Assembly: GCA_945861885.1 (NCBI GenBank) | Contig: CAMAVR010000021.1 | Location: 1-50,861 of the forward strand | Direction of reading: 5' to 3' | Length of the DNA: 50,861 bases | From: Nannocystis exedens | GTDB taxonomy: Bacteria > Myxococcota_A > Polyangia > Polyangiales > Polyangiaceae | In this document: one piece after another, positions 8,871 through 15,786 of the stretch | How the letters are laid out: each line of letters starts with the position of its first letter | How positions within the stretch are numbered: position 1 is the stretch's first letter | Made by a program: the position numbers and the translations under genes | Notes under the pieces: generated by a model | Database searches by the model: none | What the model was told of the DNA's origin: nothing | The model's input: only the letters and a program-made list of their open reading frames with translations

Positions 8871-9034
8871 GACGGCTTTCTTGGAAAAGAGGGTGCGACG
8901 GTAGAAGAAAGGCGGAGCCTGGTCCCCATGAACGTCCACAACGCCAGCATCAACGCGGCCATTGCGAAGCCAAACGCGGTCCCCACGATTACGTCGGAGG
9001 GGTAACGCACCCCCAGATAAATCCAGAATGTCAT
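8867..9034 (-). pseudogene. PAP2 phosphatase with a large in-frame internal deletion, copy A
   Basis: Compared with copy B (206 residues, 18636-19256) this copy keeps the first four residues (MTFW) and then jumps to IYLGVRYPSDVIVG, losing about 151 residues. Both the K-x6-RP and the PSxH motifs are gone. In the remaining third motif the catalytic His is Arg (VRYPSD instead of VHYPSD), so it cannot be an active phosphatase. The frame is open for 55 codons and the stop overlaps the MFS start (ATGA), so it may survive only to couple translation of the transporter. Confidence 0.85.
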
Positions 9035-9040
9035 CGTGCA

Positions 9041-9205
9041 CAGGTGGCGAAGGAGCACGACTCCGCCGCCGTGCTAATGGCCCTCAGCGCAACGCTTGCT
9101 ACGTGCACGAATTGCCATCAATCCTTCAAGCAGCAGGTTGTCAATGATGCCACCTGGTCGGCCGTCACAAAGATGGCAACGCCGAGCGGGCCGATGGACC
9201 ACTGA
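9041..9205 (+). pseudogene. C-terminal fragment of a c-type cytochrome
   Basis: An open frame with no start of its own reads ...KEHDSAAVLMALSATL, then ATCTNCHQSFKQQVV, ending PSGPMDH before TGA. It contains one CxxCH heme-binding motif (CTNCH) close to the C-terminus, the layout of a cytochrome c' or related diheme protein end. Its 5' part is missing, cut where homology to the PAP2 cluster ends (about 9034). Not part of any intact gene. Confidence 0.6.
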
Positions 9206-9271
9206 GTTGTGCCCGACTTCAATGCAAAAGTGGCCGCAGAAAACTGTATTTCCGAGTCAGACACTTCCGCC

Positions 9272-9694
9272 TTACATCGGAGTAACCGAAGCCTCAAGAT
9301 GAACGGGCGCTTTGATTGCGTTCGAAATGATGCAGTTGTCTTTCGCCGTGTGAATCAACTTGTTTGCACGCTCAACATCAGCGGAGGCAACGGTCAGCCG
9401 CACCTGAAGGTTGATCGACGTAAACACGGGGCCGGTTGGTGACTTATCGAGCACGCCAGTGCCTGTCCCCTCCCACCCGTGAAATTCGAACGAGTCGCGT
9501 CGAGCATAAGCGTCGAACGTTGCTTTGAAGCAAAGAAGAACAGACGCGACAAGCAACTCCTCCGGGCTCCAAACGGTGTTCGTGCCTCCGAATTGCGGAG
9601 GCCCTCCACCAGGAATCTGTGGTCGCGGATCAGCTCGCAAAAAACCGTCCGAATAAGAAACCGCATAGTGATGAGGGAAAGGTGCGATGGCCAT
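9272..9694 (-). CDS. OsmC/Ohr family protein
   Basis: 140 residues, ATG at 9694. The family pattern is clear: FGGTNTVWSPEELLVASVLLCFKATFDAYA near the middle with the first Cys, and KDNCIISNAIKAPVHLEASV at the end with the second Cys. These two cysteines form the thiol-peroxidase pair in OsmC/Ohr proteins, which reduce organic hydroperoxides in the cytoplasm. Full length for the family. It stands between a cytochrome fragment and a DUF302 remnant, so it is a survivor in a decayed region. Confidence 0.85.
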   Translation of the reverse strand: MAIAPFPHHYAVSYSDGFLRADPRPQIPGGGPPQFGGTNTVWSPEELLVASVLLCFKATFDAYARRDSFEFHGWEGTGTGVLDKSPTGPVFTSINLQVRLTVASADVERANKLIHTAKDNCIISNAIKAPVHLEASVTPM

Positions 9695-9736
9695 GTCATT
9701 TCTCTGTGCTCGAGCTGTTGCGTTTCAATCCTTGCG

Positions 9737-9922
9737 TCATGAAAGAATTTCGAGCGCCCGTGTCAGCTTGGTTTTGACCGTTTGGGCGAGCGGAACGAGC
9801 TTCTCGTTTCCGGCAGTCGCGATTGTTGTCGTTGGATCGATGGCTAAAATCACGGCTTGTTTCTCGTCATTTTCATAGAGAAGATCTGTAAGCACCCCGA
9901 AACCCTCGGATTTGAGTGGGGG
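9737..9922 (-). pseudogene. DUF302 protein remnant with internal deletion
   Basis: Open frame of about 61 codons after a TGA at 9923-9925. It reads LKSEGFGVLTD, then LLYENDEKQAVILAIDPTT, then GNEKLVPLAQTVKTKLTRAL and ends at TGA 9737-9739. The first and last parts match the start and end of the DUF302 domain (about 130 residues), but the middle is missing. No credible start codon. Lies 42 bp beyond the osmC start on the same strand. Confidence 0.55.
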
Positions 9923-9939
9923 TCACGGTTTCATTCTTT

Positions 9940-10251
9940 CTAAAAAGCTATTTTTCCAAAAATCCGCTTCAACCAAGAGTGAGGTGTGTGGGCGCTCTCT
10001 CCCGTTTTGACCTTAGCGCTTTGTTCCCGGCAGTGACATCGCTCGGTTGCCGGCACATCGCCGAGGACCTGTTCGACGTGTGCTCCACATCCTGAGCCGT
10101 TGGTTTCCCGCATTTTGAACACGTAACTCGTTGGCAGTGGAAAGAAGCTGCCAGGTACTATCCGATAGCTCTTACATTTTGCGGCGTCGTAATTCATCCC
10201 GTTGGGAGTTTCGGTTTTCAAGCGTATCTCACTGCAGACTTTGCCAGTCAT
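9940..10251 (-). CDS. Hypothetical Cys-containing small protein
   Basis: 103 codons from an ATG at 10251 with no convincing ribosome binding site. Cysteines are spaced through the protein (KVCSEIR, AKCKSY, GSGCGAHV, ERCHCREQ), which suggests disulfides or metal binding, but no signal peptide is visible. I do not recognise it. Composition looks protein-like (balanced, no low complexity). It could be the 3' part of a longer gene cut by rearrangement. Confidence 0.35.
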   Translation of the reverse strand: MTGKVCSEIRLKTETPNGMNYDAAKCKSYRIVPGSFFPLPTSYVFKMRETNGSGCGAHVEQVLGDVPATERCHCREQSAKVKTGESAHTPHSWLKRIFGKIAF

Positions 10252-10388
10252 CTACTGATGCTTTTGGTCGACGTGCTTGTCGTCGCCGGATTGATGATGC
10301 GGGCCCGGACGGCTTGACAGCGCGCAGCTAACCGACCGAGCGCCTATTTACGCGCGAACAGGCCGAAAAGGCCCTCAAGTGTTCTTCG

Positions 10389-11081
10389 GTGGCGACATAT
10401 CACGCGCTTCATCGCCTCACCAAGCATGGCGGCCTGGTCATGCCTCGAAGCGGGTTCTACGTAATCGTTGACCCCGAGTATCGCTCGCTTGGGGTACTGC
10501 CCCCGTCCATGTGGATTGCAGATCTCATGCAGTTTCATCGGGTTTCATACTACGTCGGTCTTCTCACTGCGGCGGCAATGTACGGTGCTGCCCATCAACA
10601 GCCTCAGGAGTTTCAAGTTGTCGCTGGAGCTATCCTGCGGCCCATCGTGATCGCGCGCGTGCGCATCCGTTTTTTCTTTCGGCGAGAAATGAACGATGCC
10701 ATCACGCAGCCGATGAAAGCATCGAACGGGTACATCCCGACGTCGACACCCGAAATGACAACATTCGATCTGGTGCGATATCGGAAGAGCTCAAGTTCGA
10801 TTGACCATATCGCTACGGTGATAAGCGATCTGAGTGAGCAACTTGAACCGCGACGCCTAGAAGAGGTGGCCAATCGTAGCAATGAGGCTCCCGTCATTCA
10901 GCGCCTCGGTTTCTTGCTCGATGCGGTGCAACGTTCTGATCTGGCAGAGCCGCTCGTCGAGTGGATTAGAAAAAAAAATACGAAGTATGTCCCACTGGAG
11001 CCGGGAAATTCGTTACAGGGGGCAACGCGCAACTCAAGGTGGCGCATCCTTGTGAACACATCAATTGAGGTGGAGTCATGA
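10389..11081 (+). CDS. AbiEi-type antitoxin (type IV toxin-antitoxin), start uncertain
   Basis: The translation follows the AbiEi antitoxin family: an N-terminal winged helix (LHRLTKHGGLVMPRSGFYVIVDPEYRSLG), then VSYYVGLLTAAAMYGAAHQQPQEFQVV, FFFRREM and STPEMTTFDLVRY. AbiEi proteins repress their own operon and counter the nucleotidyltransferase AbiEii. Family-like sequence (LFTREQAEKALKCSS) extends upstream of the GTG at 10389 to a TAA at 10329-10331 without a start codon, so the first ~15-20 residues seem lost. The stop overlaps the start of the toxin gene (ATGA at 11078), the usual coupling. Confidence 0.75.
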   Translation: MATYHALHRLTKHGGLVMPRSGFYVIVDPEYRSLGVLPPSMWIADLMQFHRVSYYVGLLTAAAMYGAAHQQPQEFQVVAGAILRPIVIARVRIRFFFRREMNDAITQPMKASNGYIPTSTPEMTTFDLVRYRKSSSSIDHIATVISDLSEQLEPRRLEEVANRSNEAPVIQRLGFLLDAVQRSDLAEPLVEWIRKKNTKYVPLEPGNSLQGATRNSRWRILVNTSIEVES

Positions 11082-11598
11082 TTCCCTCGGACTTGATCGC
11101 GGAATGGCGCAGCCGAACACAATGGCCAACGGACGAGCAGGTCGAACAGGATCTCGTTCTTTGCCGTGCGCTTGTCTCGCTCTTTGAAGATGTCGAATTG
11201 GCAGATGCGGTTGCGTTGCGCGTCGGCTAAAGATTGAAACGAATACGCGCGAACATCTCGCAGTTCGCGGAACGGTCTATCAGCTATTCGCGGTCGACTC
11301 GCGATGGTGGAAGGGGGACGCCCAAATCAGAACGTTTCGCTTGGCAGAACTTCTCGCAACGAAGTTGCGTGCCCTCTACCAGCGAAGAAAAGGTCGAGAT
11401 CTATTTGATCTAAATCTCGGACTGCAGGCCGGTGTCGATCCGGACGCAATCGTCGCCATTTTTCTAAAATATATGGCAAATTCGGGACACTCAGTTCGTC
11501 GCGCGGCGTTTGAAGAAAATCTTGAGGCGAAGGTTCGAACGAGAGAATTCACAGATGATTTGCGTCCACTGCTCGTTCCGGGGACGTGGGCGCAGTAG
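11078..11598 (+). pseudogene. AbiEii-type nucleotidyltransferase toxin, core deleted
   Basis: Starts normally (MIPSDLIAEWRSRTQWPTDEQVEQDLVL) but stops after 50 codons at TAA 11228-11230. From about 11224 another frame resumes the family (RLKIETNTREHLAV, FAVDSRWWKG, LLATKLRALYQRRKGRDLFDL) to 11598. The segment between LADAVALR and RLKIETN, which in AbiEii holds the GGTALxK nucleotidyltransferase motif and catalytic acids, is deleted and the join is out of frame. The toxin is therefore dead, leaving an antitoxin without a partner. Confidence 0.8.
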
Positions 11599-11740
11599 GG
11601 ATCGAACCCACTTCGACCGTGTGAAGGTGAATTTGGGCGTTACTGGCCGTTACTAGGCGTTACGAAACACGAGAATTTACGAGTAATGCGTTACTAGGCG
11701 TTTCCTGAGCGTACTGCGCGTTACGAGTTTGGTGGGGAGG
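11587..11740. repeat. 154-bp direct repeat containing a tRNA-Val 3' end (att-like), copy 1
   Basis: 11587-11625 is a slightly decayed copy (3-bp deletion, one substitution) of the 3' half of the tRNA-Val gene at 22701-22772. It is followed by ~112 bp rich in (G)GCGTTAC words and ending in GGTGGGGAGG (11731-11740). The whole block recurs at 14324-14480 with about ten further mismatches. A tRNA 3' fragment followed by short repeated words is what an attachment site plus integrase arm-binding sites looks like. It overlaps the last 12 bp of the AbiEii remnant. Confidence 0.75.
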
Positions 11741-11796
11741 AACGGGGGTTTTCTCGGTCGCGGCCGACTTTGCCGCAGCGGTCTCGCGGAGCGAAA

Positions 11797-12192
11797 GTGG
11801 TCGCGGTGAAATACGCCCTATCCGTTGTAGTCTCTCTGCTTCTGTCGCTGTCATTGATGTCGACTGCCGACGCCCGCACCCTAGAGCAGATCAAGAGGGC
11901 TGGCGTCATTCGGGTCGCGGCCGACGGCATGACCCCGCCGTTCAATTATTACAAAAATGGCAAGGAGCTCGTCGGGTTCGAAGTCGATCTCGCGAACGAG
12001 CTCGCTAAGCGTCTCGGCGTGAAAGTGCAATGGGTCGTCCAGCCCTTCAACACGCTGCTTGTCGGTATTGCACAAGACCGCTTTGATCTGATCGCGACAT
12101 CGTTCGCCGTGACGCCGGCGCGCCAAGAAGCGGTCGACTTTGTCGCTCCGCACTACTGCACCGGCGCCATCATCGTATCAAAACCGACGGGC
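11797..12192 (+). pseudogene. Amino-acid ABC transporter substrate-binding protein, N-terminal half
   Basis: From a GTG at 11797 or 11806 it reads as a signal peptide (YALSVVVSLLLSLSLMSTADA) and the start of a family-3 solute-binding protein ([74 protein letters not shown]). At about 12184-12192 the sequence jumps to the C-terminal half of the transporter ATPase, so roughly half of this protein is missing. The ORF continues for ~30 nonsense residues in its own frame. Confidence 0.75.
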
Positions 12193-12481
12193 TGCCATCG
12201 CGCGATCGCTGGCGATGCACCCGAAAGTCATGCTGTTCGACGAGCCAACGAGCTCACTCGACCCCGAGATGACGAGTGAAGTTCTCGATGTCATGAGGGG
12301 GCTCGCGCGCGATGGCATGACGATGGTCATCGCGACGCACGACATCGGATTTGCCAAACAAGTAGCCGACCGCGTTGTGTTTATTGATCAAGGACGGGTG
12401 ATCGAAGAAGCGGGTGCGGCAATTTTCGATAGCCCGCGAGAGGCTCGAACCCAGGCGTTCTTGAGCAAACGGTTTGCCTAG
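12188..12481 (+). pseudogene. Amino-acid ABC transporter ATPase (GlnQ-like), C-terminal half
   Basis: In a different frame from the fragment before it, the sequence reads [20 protein letters not shown] (end of the signature loop and Walker B with catalytic Glu), TSSLDPE (D-loop), then [17 protein letters not shown] (switch His) and the usual polar-amino-acid ATPase end (FLSKRFA). The Walker A half, the permease and the rest of the binding protein are missing. One deletion thus joined the first and last genes of a transporter operon. Confidence 0.75.
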
Positions 12482-12560
12482 CGTAAGCCCCCGCACCACC
12501 ATGCCGACAAGTCGCCGGCCTGGTCGCCGAGAACCTTCACGCGATGACGCTACTTGGCAG

Positions 12561-12647
12561 AATGTGGCATTTTAATCAAGATTATGCCGAGTATCGACAC
12601 ATACTCAGCATAATGTGGCATCTTTGGCTAGATTCTGCTGAGTATCG
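12561..12647. promoter_or_regulatory. Operator-like direct and inverted repeats upstream of the ATPase gene
   Basis: Two 36-bp direct repeats (12561-12596 and 12612-12647) both begin AATGTGGCAT and end GAGTATCG. Between them ATTATGCCGAGTAT (12581-12594) and ATACTCAGCATAAT (12601-12614) form a 14-bp inverted repeat with one mismatch and a 6-bp spacer. A third half-site ATTCTGCTGAGTAT lies at 12631-12644. They end 16 bp before the start codon, a position suited to autorepression or binding by the encoded ATPase. They are also AT-richer than the flanks. Confidence 0.6.
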
Positions 12648-12663
12648 GGGATAAGCTCTCATC

Positions 12664-14094
12664 ATGATGCGCGATGTCCTGGTCGGCCGGAAAAACGAGT
12701 TGAGAATTCTGAGTGAGATCGAGATGGCGGTCACACCCGAATTTGTGGCAATTTATGGCCGTCGACGTGTTGGAAAAACCTATTTGGTAAGCAAATTTTT
12801 CAAGGACAAGGGGGTCTATTTTGAGCTCACGGGGCGCAAAGATGCCTCAAAGTCCTCACAGTTGCAGAATTTCGCAATCGTCTTCGCCGACACATTTTGC
12901 GAGGGGAAACAGCAAGCTATTCCGAGAAATTGGGATGAAGCGCTCACCCAACTGCGATATCAACTTGAAAAGGTAAACAAGAGTTCAAAAATCATTTTGT
13001 TTTTCGATGAGCTCCCCTGGCTTGCGTCCAAAAGGTCAGGGTTCTTAGAAGCGCTCGACCTGTTTTGGAATCGTTACATCTCGCGCCGGAGCAACGTTGT
13101 CCTCATTGTTTGCGGATCGGCGGCAGAATGGATGATCAAGAAAGTCGTCTCGAATAAATCAGGGCTTCACAATCGCTTGACACGACCTCCCATAAATTTG
13201 GCCCCGTTTAACTTAGGCGAAACGGAGCTCTATCTTCAATCGCGAGGGGTCCATCTCGACCGCAAACAGATTGTAGACATCTACATGGCCATCGGTGGTG
13301 TTGCGTATTACCTAAATCTCGTTCCGAAAGGGCAATCATCGCTCGGAATCGTATCGAATCTATTTTTCGTCGACCAAGCGCCGCTATACGCAGAATTTCA
13401 CCGGTTGTTTAGTTCACTATACGACAATCCAGAAAGGCATCTCGACGTGATCAAGGCGCTAGCTAAGGTACGTCAGGGGCTATCGCAAACAGAACTTTTC
13501 AAACGAGCACGGAGCCTTTCGCCGGGCGGTTCGGCAGTTGCCGTTTTGCAAGAGCTTGAAAGCTGTGGGTTCATTTTGAGCATCCCACAATTCGGAAAAA
13601 AGAAGAAAGACACATTCTATCGTCTGATCGACGCATTTTCGTTGTTCTATTTGAAATGGGTCGAGGGCGCCAAAGGGATGAGCCCGTCGTATTGGGCTCA
13701 AAAAAAGATGTCCCAGAGTTACAAAACATGGGCAGGATATGAATTCGAAAACATCTGTTTTCAGCACTACTCGCAAATCGTAAAAGCGATGGACCTGAGA
13801 GTCGTCGCTTCGGCAAAATCCGGATGGCGCGGCGATGGTGCCCAGATCGATCTGATTATCGATAGAGCAGATCGTTGCATCAATCTTTGTGAAATTAAGT
13901 TTGTGGAGAGCCAGCTTGCGCTGAGCAAAATCGACGCTGATGCACTGCGCAGAAAAAAACAAGCTTTTCAGGCACAAACGGGCACAAAAAAAGCGCTATT
14001 TACAACAGTGATCACAACGTGCGGCGTAAAAGAGGACAAAAACTACCTAAGTGCCGTAGACCAGCAAATCAAAATCGATGCCCTCTTTGAGTGA
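12664..14094 (+). CDS. AAA-type ATPase with C-terminal nuclease-like (DUF234) domain
   Basis: 476 residues, starting MMRDVLVGRKNELRIL. Walker A is GRRRVGKT (~33-40) and Walker B is IILFFDELPWL (~113-123), giving the archaeal-type ATPase domain, followed by a winged-helix region (~260-330). The C-terminus (~355-440) reads WAGYEFENICFQHY, AQIDLIIDR and CINLCEIKF, the E...D...ExK arrangement of the PD-(D/E)XK-like DUF234 domain. The biological role of this family is unsettled; it is often found on islands and near toxin-like genes. Codon use is AT-richer than neighbours, supporting transfer. It stands alone between transporter debris and tRNA-derived repeats. Confidence 0.8.
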   Translation: MMRDVLVGRKNELRILSEIEMAVTPEFVAIYGRRRVGKTYLVSKFFKDKGVYFELTGRKDASKSSQLQNFAIVFADTFCEGKQQAIPRNWDEALTQLRYQLEKVNKSSKIILFFDELPWLASKRSGFLEALDLFWNRYISRRSNVVLIVCGSAAEWMIKKVVSNKSGLHNRLTRPPINLAPFNLGETELYLQSRGVHLDRKQIVDIYMAIGGVAYYLNLVPKGQSSLGIVSNLFFVDQAPLYAEFHRLFSSLYDNPERHLDVIKALAKVRQGLSQTELFKRARSLSPGGSAVAVLQELESCGFILSIPQFGKKKKDTFYRLIDAFSLFYLKWVEGAKGMSPSYWAQKKMSQSYKTWAGYEFENICFQHYSQIVKAMDLRVVASAKSGWRGDGAQIDLIIDRADRCINLCEIKFVESQLALSKIDADALRRKKQAFQAQTGTKKALFTTVITTCGVKEDKNYLSAVDQQIKIDALFE

Positions 14095-14100
14095 GCTTCA

Positions 14101-14138
14101 AAACCCCCAATAGGAAAACCCCCAAAGAGGAAAAACCC
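14101..14138. repeat. Short tandem repeat AAACCCCC...GG
   Basis: Units AAACCCCCAATAGGA, AAACCCCCAAAGAGGA and AAAACCC follow one another directly after the ATPase stop codon. No coding potential; they sit 25 bp before a large hairpin. Confidence 0.5.
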
Positions 14139-14163
14139 AGATGTATTTCGGTCGAGACCAAGT

Positions 14164-14226
14164 GCTATCGGCTCCCCGCGCGCGGGACATACGCCGGGTA
14201 TTTTCCGCGCGCGGGGGGCCGATAGC
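14164..14226. terminator. Very strong 22-bp-arm hairpin downstream of the ATPase gene
   Basis: The arms 14164-14185 and 14205-14226 are complementary over 22 bp with a single T/G (wobble-compatible) position and a 19-nt loop. The stem core is CCCCGCGCGCGG. It may end transcription of the ATPase, but no U-run follows, so it could equally be a remnant of an element end or recombination site. It lies 34 bp before the first of two tRNA-Val-derived fragments. Confidence 0.5.
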
Positions 14227-14259
14227 GCGAAGGTATCGGCCGAAAGACACTGGGTTTTG

Positions 14260-14293
14260 TGGGCGCAGTAGGGATCGAACCCACTTTGACCGT
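14260..14293 (-). other. tRNA-Val 3'-end fragment (att-like), diverged
   Basis: TGGGCGCAGTAGGGATCGAA matches the acceptor stem and T-arm of the tRNA-Val gene at 22701, then diverges (CCACTTTGACCGT). It is only 31 bp from the next copy at 14324, so two attachment remnants stand side by side. Confidence 0.7.
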
Positions 14294-14323
14294 CGCTGGG
14301 CCTTTCAGGCTCTAAAAAACTTG

Positions 14324-14480
14324 TGGGCGCAGTAGGGATCGAACCTACGACTTCGACCGTGTGAAGGTGAATTTGGGCGTTTCCAGGCGTTACTAGCCGT
14401 TACAAAACACGAGAATTTACGAGTAATGCGTTACGAGGCGTTTCCTGAGCGTTCTACGCGTTACGGGTTTGGTGGGGAGG
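14324..14480. repeat. 157-bp direct repeat with perfect 45-bp tRNA-Val 3' end (att-like), copy 2
   Basis: 14324-14368 is identical over 45 bp to 22701-22745, the 3' end of tRNA-Val up to its anticodon loop, and is in the same orientation. The following ~112 bp with repeated (G)GCGTTAC words match copy 1 at 11626-11740. GGTGGGGAGG occurs at 14471, 14483 and 14505, and again at 22641 and 22662 beside the intact tRNA. The segment 14369-22700 is therefore bounded by direct repeats as expected of an element integrated into the tRNA 3' end. No integrase gene is present inside it. 14481-14774 contains nothing else I can identify. Confidence 0.8.
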
Positions 14481-14774
14481 ATGGTGGGGAGGATTGGCGA
14501 TGTTGGTGGGGAGGAACGCCGCGCGGGAAAAATAGGTGCTTTCGACGACGCTGTTGATGATTGGCCTATTTTCGTCGGTCCGCGCGGGTCGGGTCAAAAT
14601 AGCGATGGGCGACGTAGTGGAGGGCCCACGACAAGATCGGGTTGAGAGACCACGCGGCCGGGTGCCGCGACGTTGATGGGTTACTCAATCATCGCCGAGC
14701 GCCGTCTCGCCACTTATGTCATGATCTCAACCCGACTGGCGGTGCCGCTGCCACTAGGGGAGGGAGAAAAGATC

Positions 14775-15392
14775 ATGTGCGGACGAGCGCGCATGGCTGT
14801 ACCGCTGGCCGAGATTGCGGAACTGTTGCGCTGTGAGCCGAAAGCGTGGTCGGACGAGGTATCGAACGAGATCCGGCCGACCGACCGTGTCGCCACGATC
14901 CGGCTCGACAAATACGGTCGCCGTCAGTTGGAGCTTTTGCGCTGGGGATTGATTCCAAGCTGGGCAAAAGATCGAAAAATTGGAAACCAAACGTTTAACG
15001 CGCGAGTCGAAACAGCTGCAACAAAGCCAGCCTTTCGAGACGCGTGGAAAACGCGCCGATGTCTGGTTGTCGTCGATGCGTTTTACGAATGGACCGGTCC
15101 GAAGACTGCTCGTAAGCCGAACCTCGTCCAACGTGCCGATAAACTACCGATGGCGCTTGCGGGACTGTGGGAACGATGGGTCGATCAGACGACCGGCGAA
15201 GTCGTCGACTCCTGCACAATTTTAACCCGTAGTAGCGAGGGGCCGCTGACGGCCATCCACGATCGAATGCCGATCGTCCTTCCTGAGGAGGTACACGCCG
15301 CGTGGCTTGATAGATCGAATGTCGACCTGAGTGGACTTGTTCCCTTGCCTACAGTCGAAGAGTTGATTGTCACACCCCTCGAACGTATTTAA
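14775..15392 (+). CDS. SOS response-associated peptidase (SRAP/YedK-HMCES family)
   Basis: 205 residues from the ATG at 14775 after GGGGAGGGAG. The protein must start here because the catalytic Cys2 is exposed after Met removal (MCGRARM). Other conserved blocks: LLRWGLIPSWAKD, NARVETAATKPAFRDAWKTRRCLVVVDAFYEW with Asn and Glu active residues, and TAIHDRMPIVLP with the active His. SRAP proteins shield abasic sites in single-stranded DNA by covalent attachment. It is the first gene inside the element, and its end overlaps the promoter of the ars operon. Confidence 0.9.
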   Translation: MCGRARMAVPLAEIAELLRCEPKAWSDEVSNEIRPTDRVATIRLDKYGRRQLELLRWGLIPSWAKDRKIGNQTFNARVETAATKPAFRDAWKTRRCLVVVDAFYEWTGPKTARKPNLVQRADKLPMALAGLWERWVDQTTGEVVDSCTILTRSSEGPLTAIHDRMPIVLPEEVHAAWLDRSNVDLSGLVPLPTVEELIVTPLERI

Positions 15393-15429
15393 AATAGCTT
15401 GCTCATATAGTTCGAAAAAAGTAGAACTA
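15367..15429 (+). promoter_or_regulatory. Promoter and ArsR-type operator of the ars operon
   Basis: TTGTCA (15367-15372), a 17-bp spacer and TAAAAT (15390-15395) make a near-consensus sigma-70 promoter. Just downstream TAGTTC (15408-15413) and GAACTA (15424-15429) form an inverted repeat separated by an A-rich 10-mer, suited to binding of the dimeric repressor encoded 5 bp further on. A single half-site (ATAGTTCG) recurs in the arsR-arsI gap near 15755-15762. Promoter elements are seen; binding is inferred. Confidence 0.65.
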
Positions 15430-15433
15430 ACGT

Positions 15434-15742
15434 ATGGCTTCAAAATTGGAGTTTCACGCAGAGCAGCTGAGCGCGGTGGGCCATCCCGTGCGCCTTCAAG
15501 TCTTACGATTTGTTGTTCAAGCGGGGAGCGATGGCGCAGTTGCCGGGAGCATTCAGTCGCACACCGATTTACCGGCATCGACGCTCAGCCATCATCTCAA
15601 ACGTCTCGTTGACGCGGGGGTTCTGAGCGCCCGCACCGACGGCAGGTTCCACTACTACGCGGCCGACTACGCCGCGCTCCGTAAGCTTACCGATTACCTC
15701 TGGGAAGATTGCTGCAAGCGCGGCGAGCGAAGTTGTTGCTGA
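15434..15742 (+). CDS. arsR: ArsR/SmtB family arsenic-responsive repressor
   Basis: 102 residues. Winged-helix fold with GHPVRLQVLRFVV, the recognition helix LPASTLSHHLKRLVDAGVL and the wing TDGRFHYYAA. The C-terminus holds four cysteines (DCCKRGERSCC), a plausible As(III) site of the C-terminal type rather than the classical helix-3 CxC, which is absent. It would release the operator upstream when arsenite binds. First gene of arsR-arsI-aqpS-arsC. Confidence 0.9.
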   Translation: MASKLEFHAEQLSAVGHPVRLQVLRFVVQAGSDGAVAGSIQSHTDLPASTLSHHLKRLVDAGVLSARTDGRFHYYAADYAALRKLTDYLWEDCCKRGERSCC

Positions 15743-15786
15743 GTTTTTTTTGTCCGATAGTTCGATAATTTTGGAAGGATAAAGCC

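Noticed and set aside
15743..15786. Second ArsR operator between arsR and arsI
   Set aside because: Only one half-site (ATAGTTCG) is present and no inverted partner, so not called as an operator.
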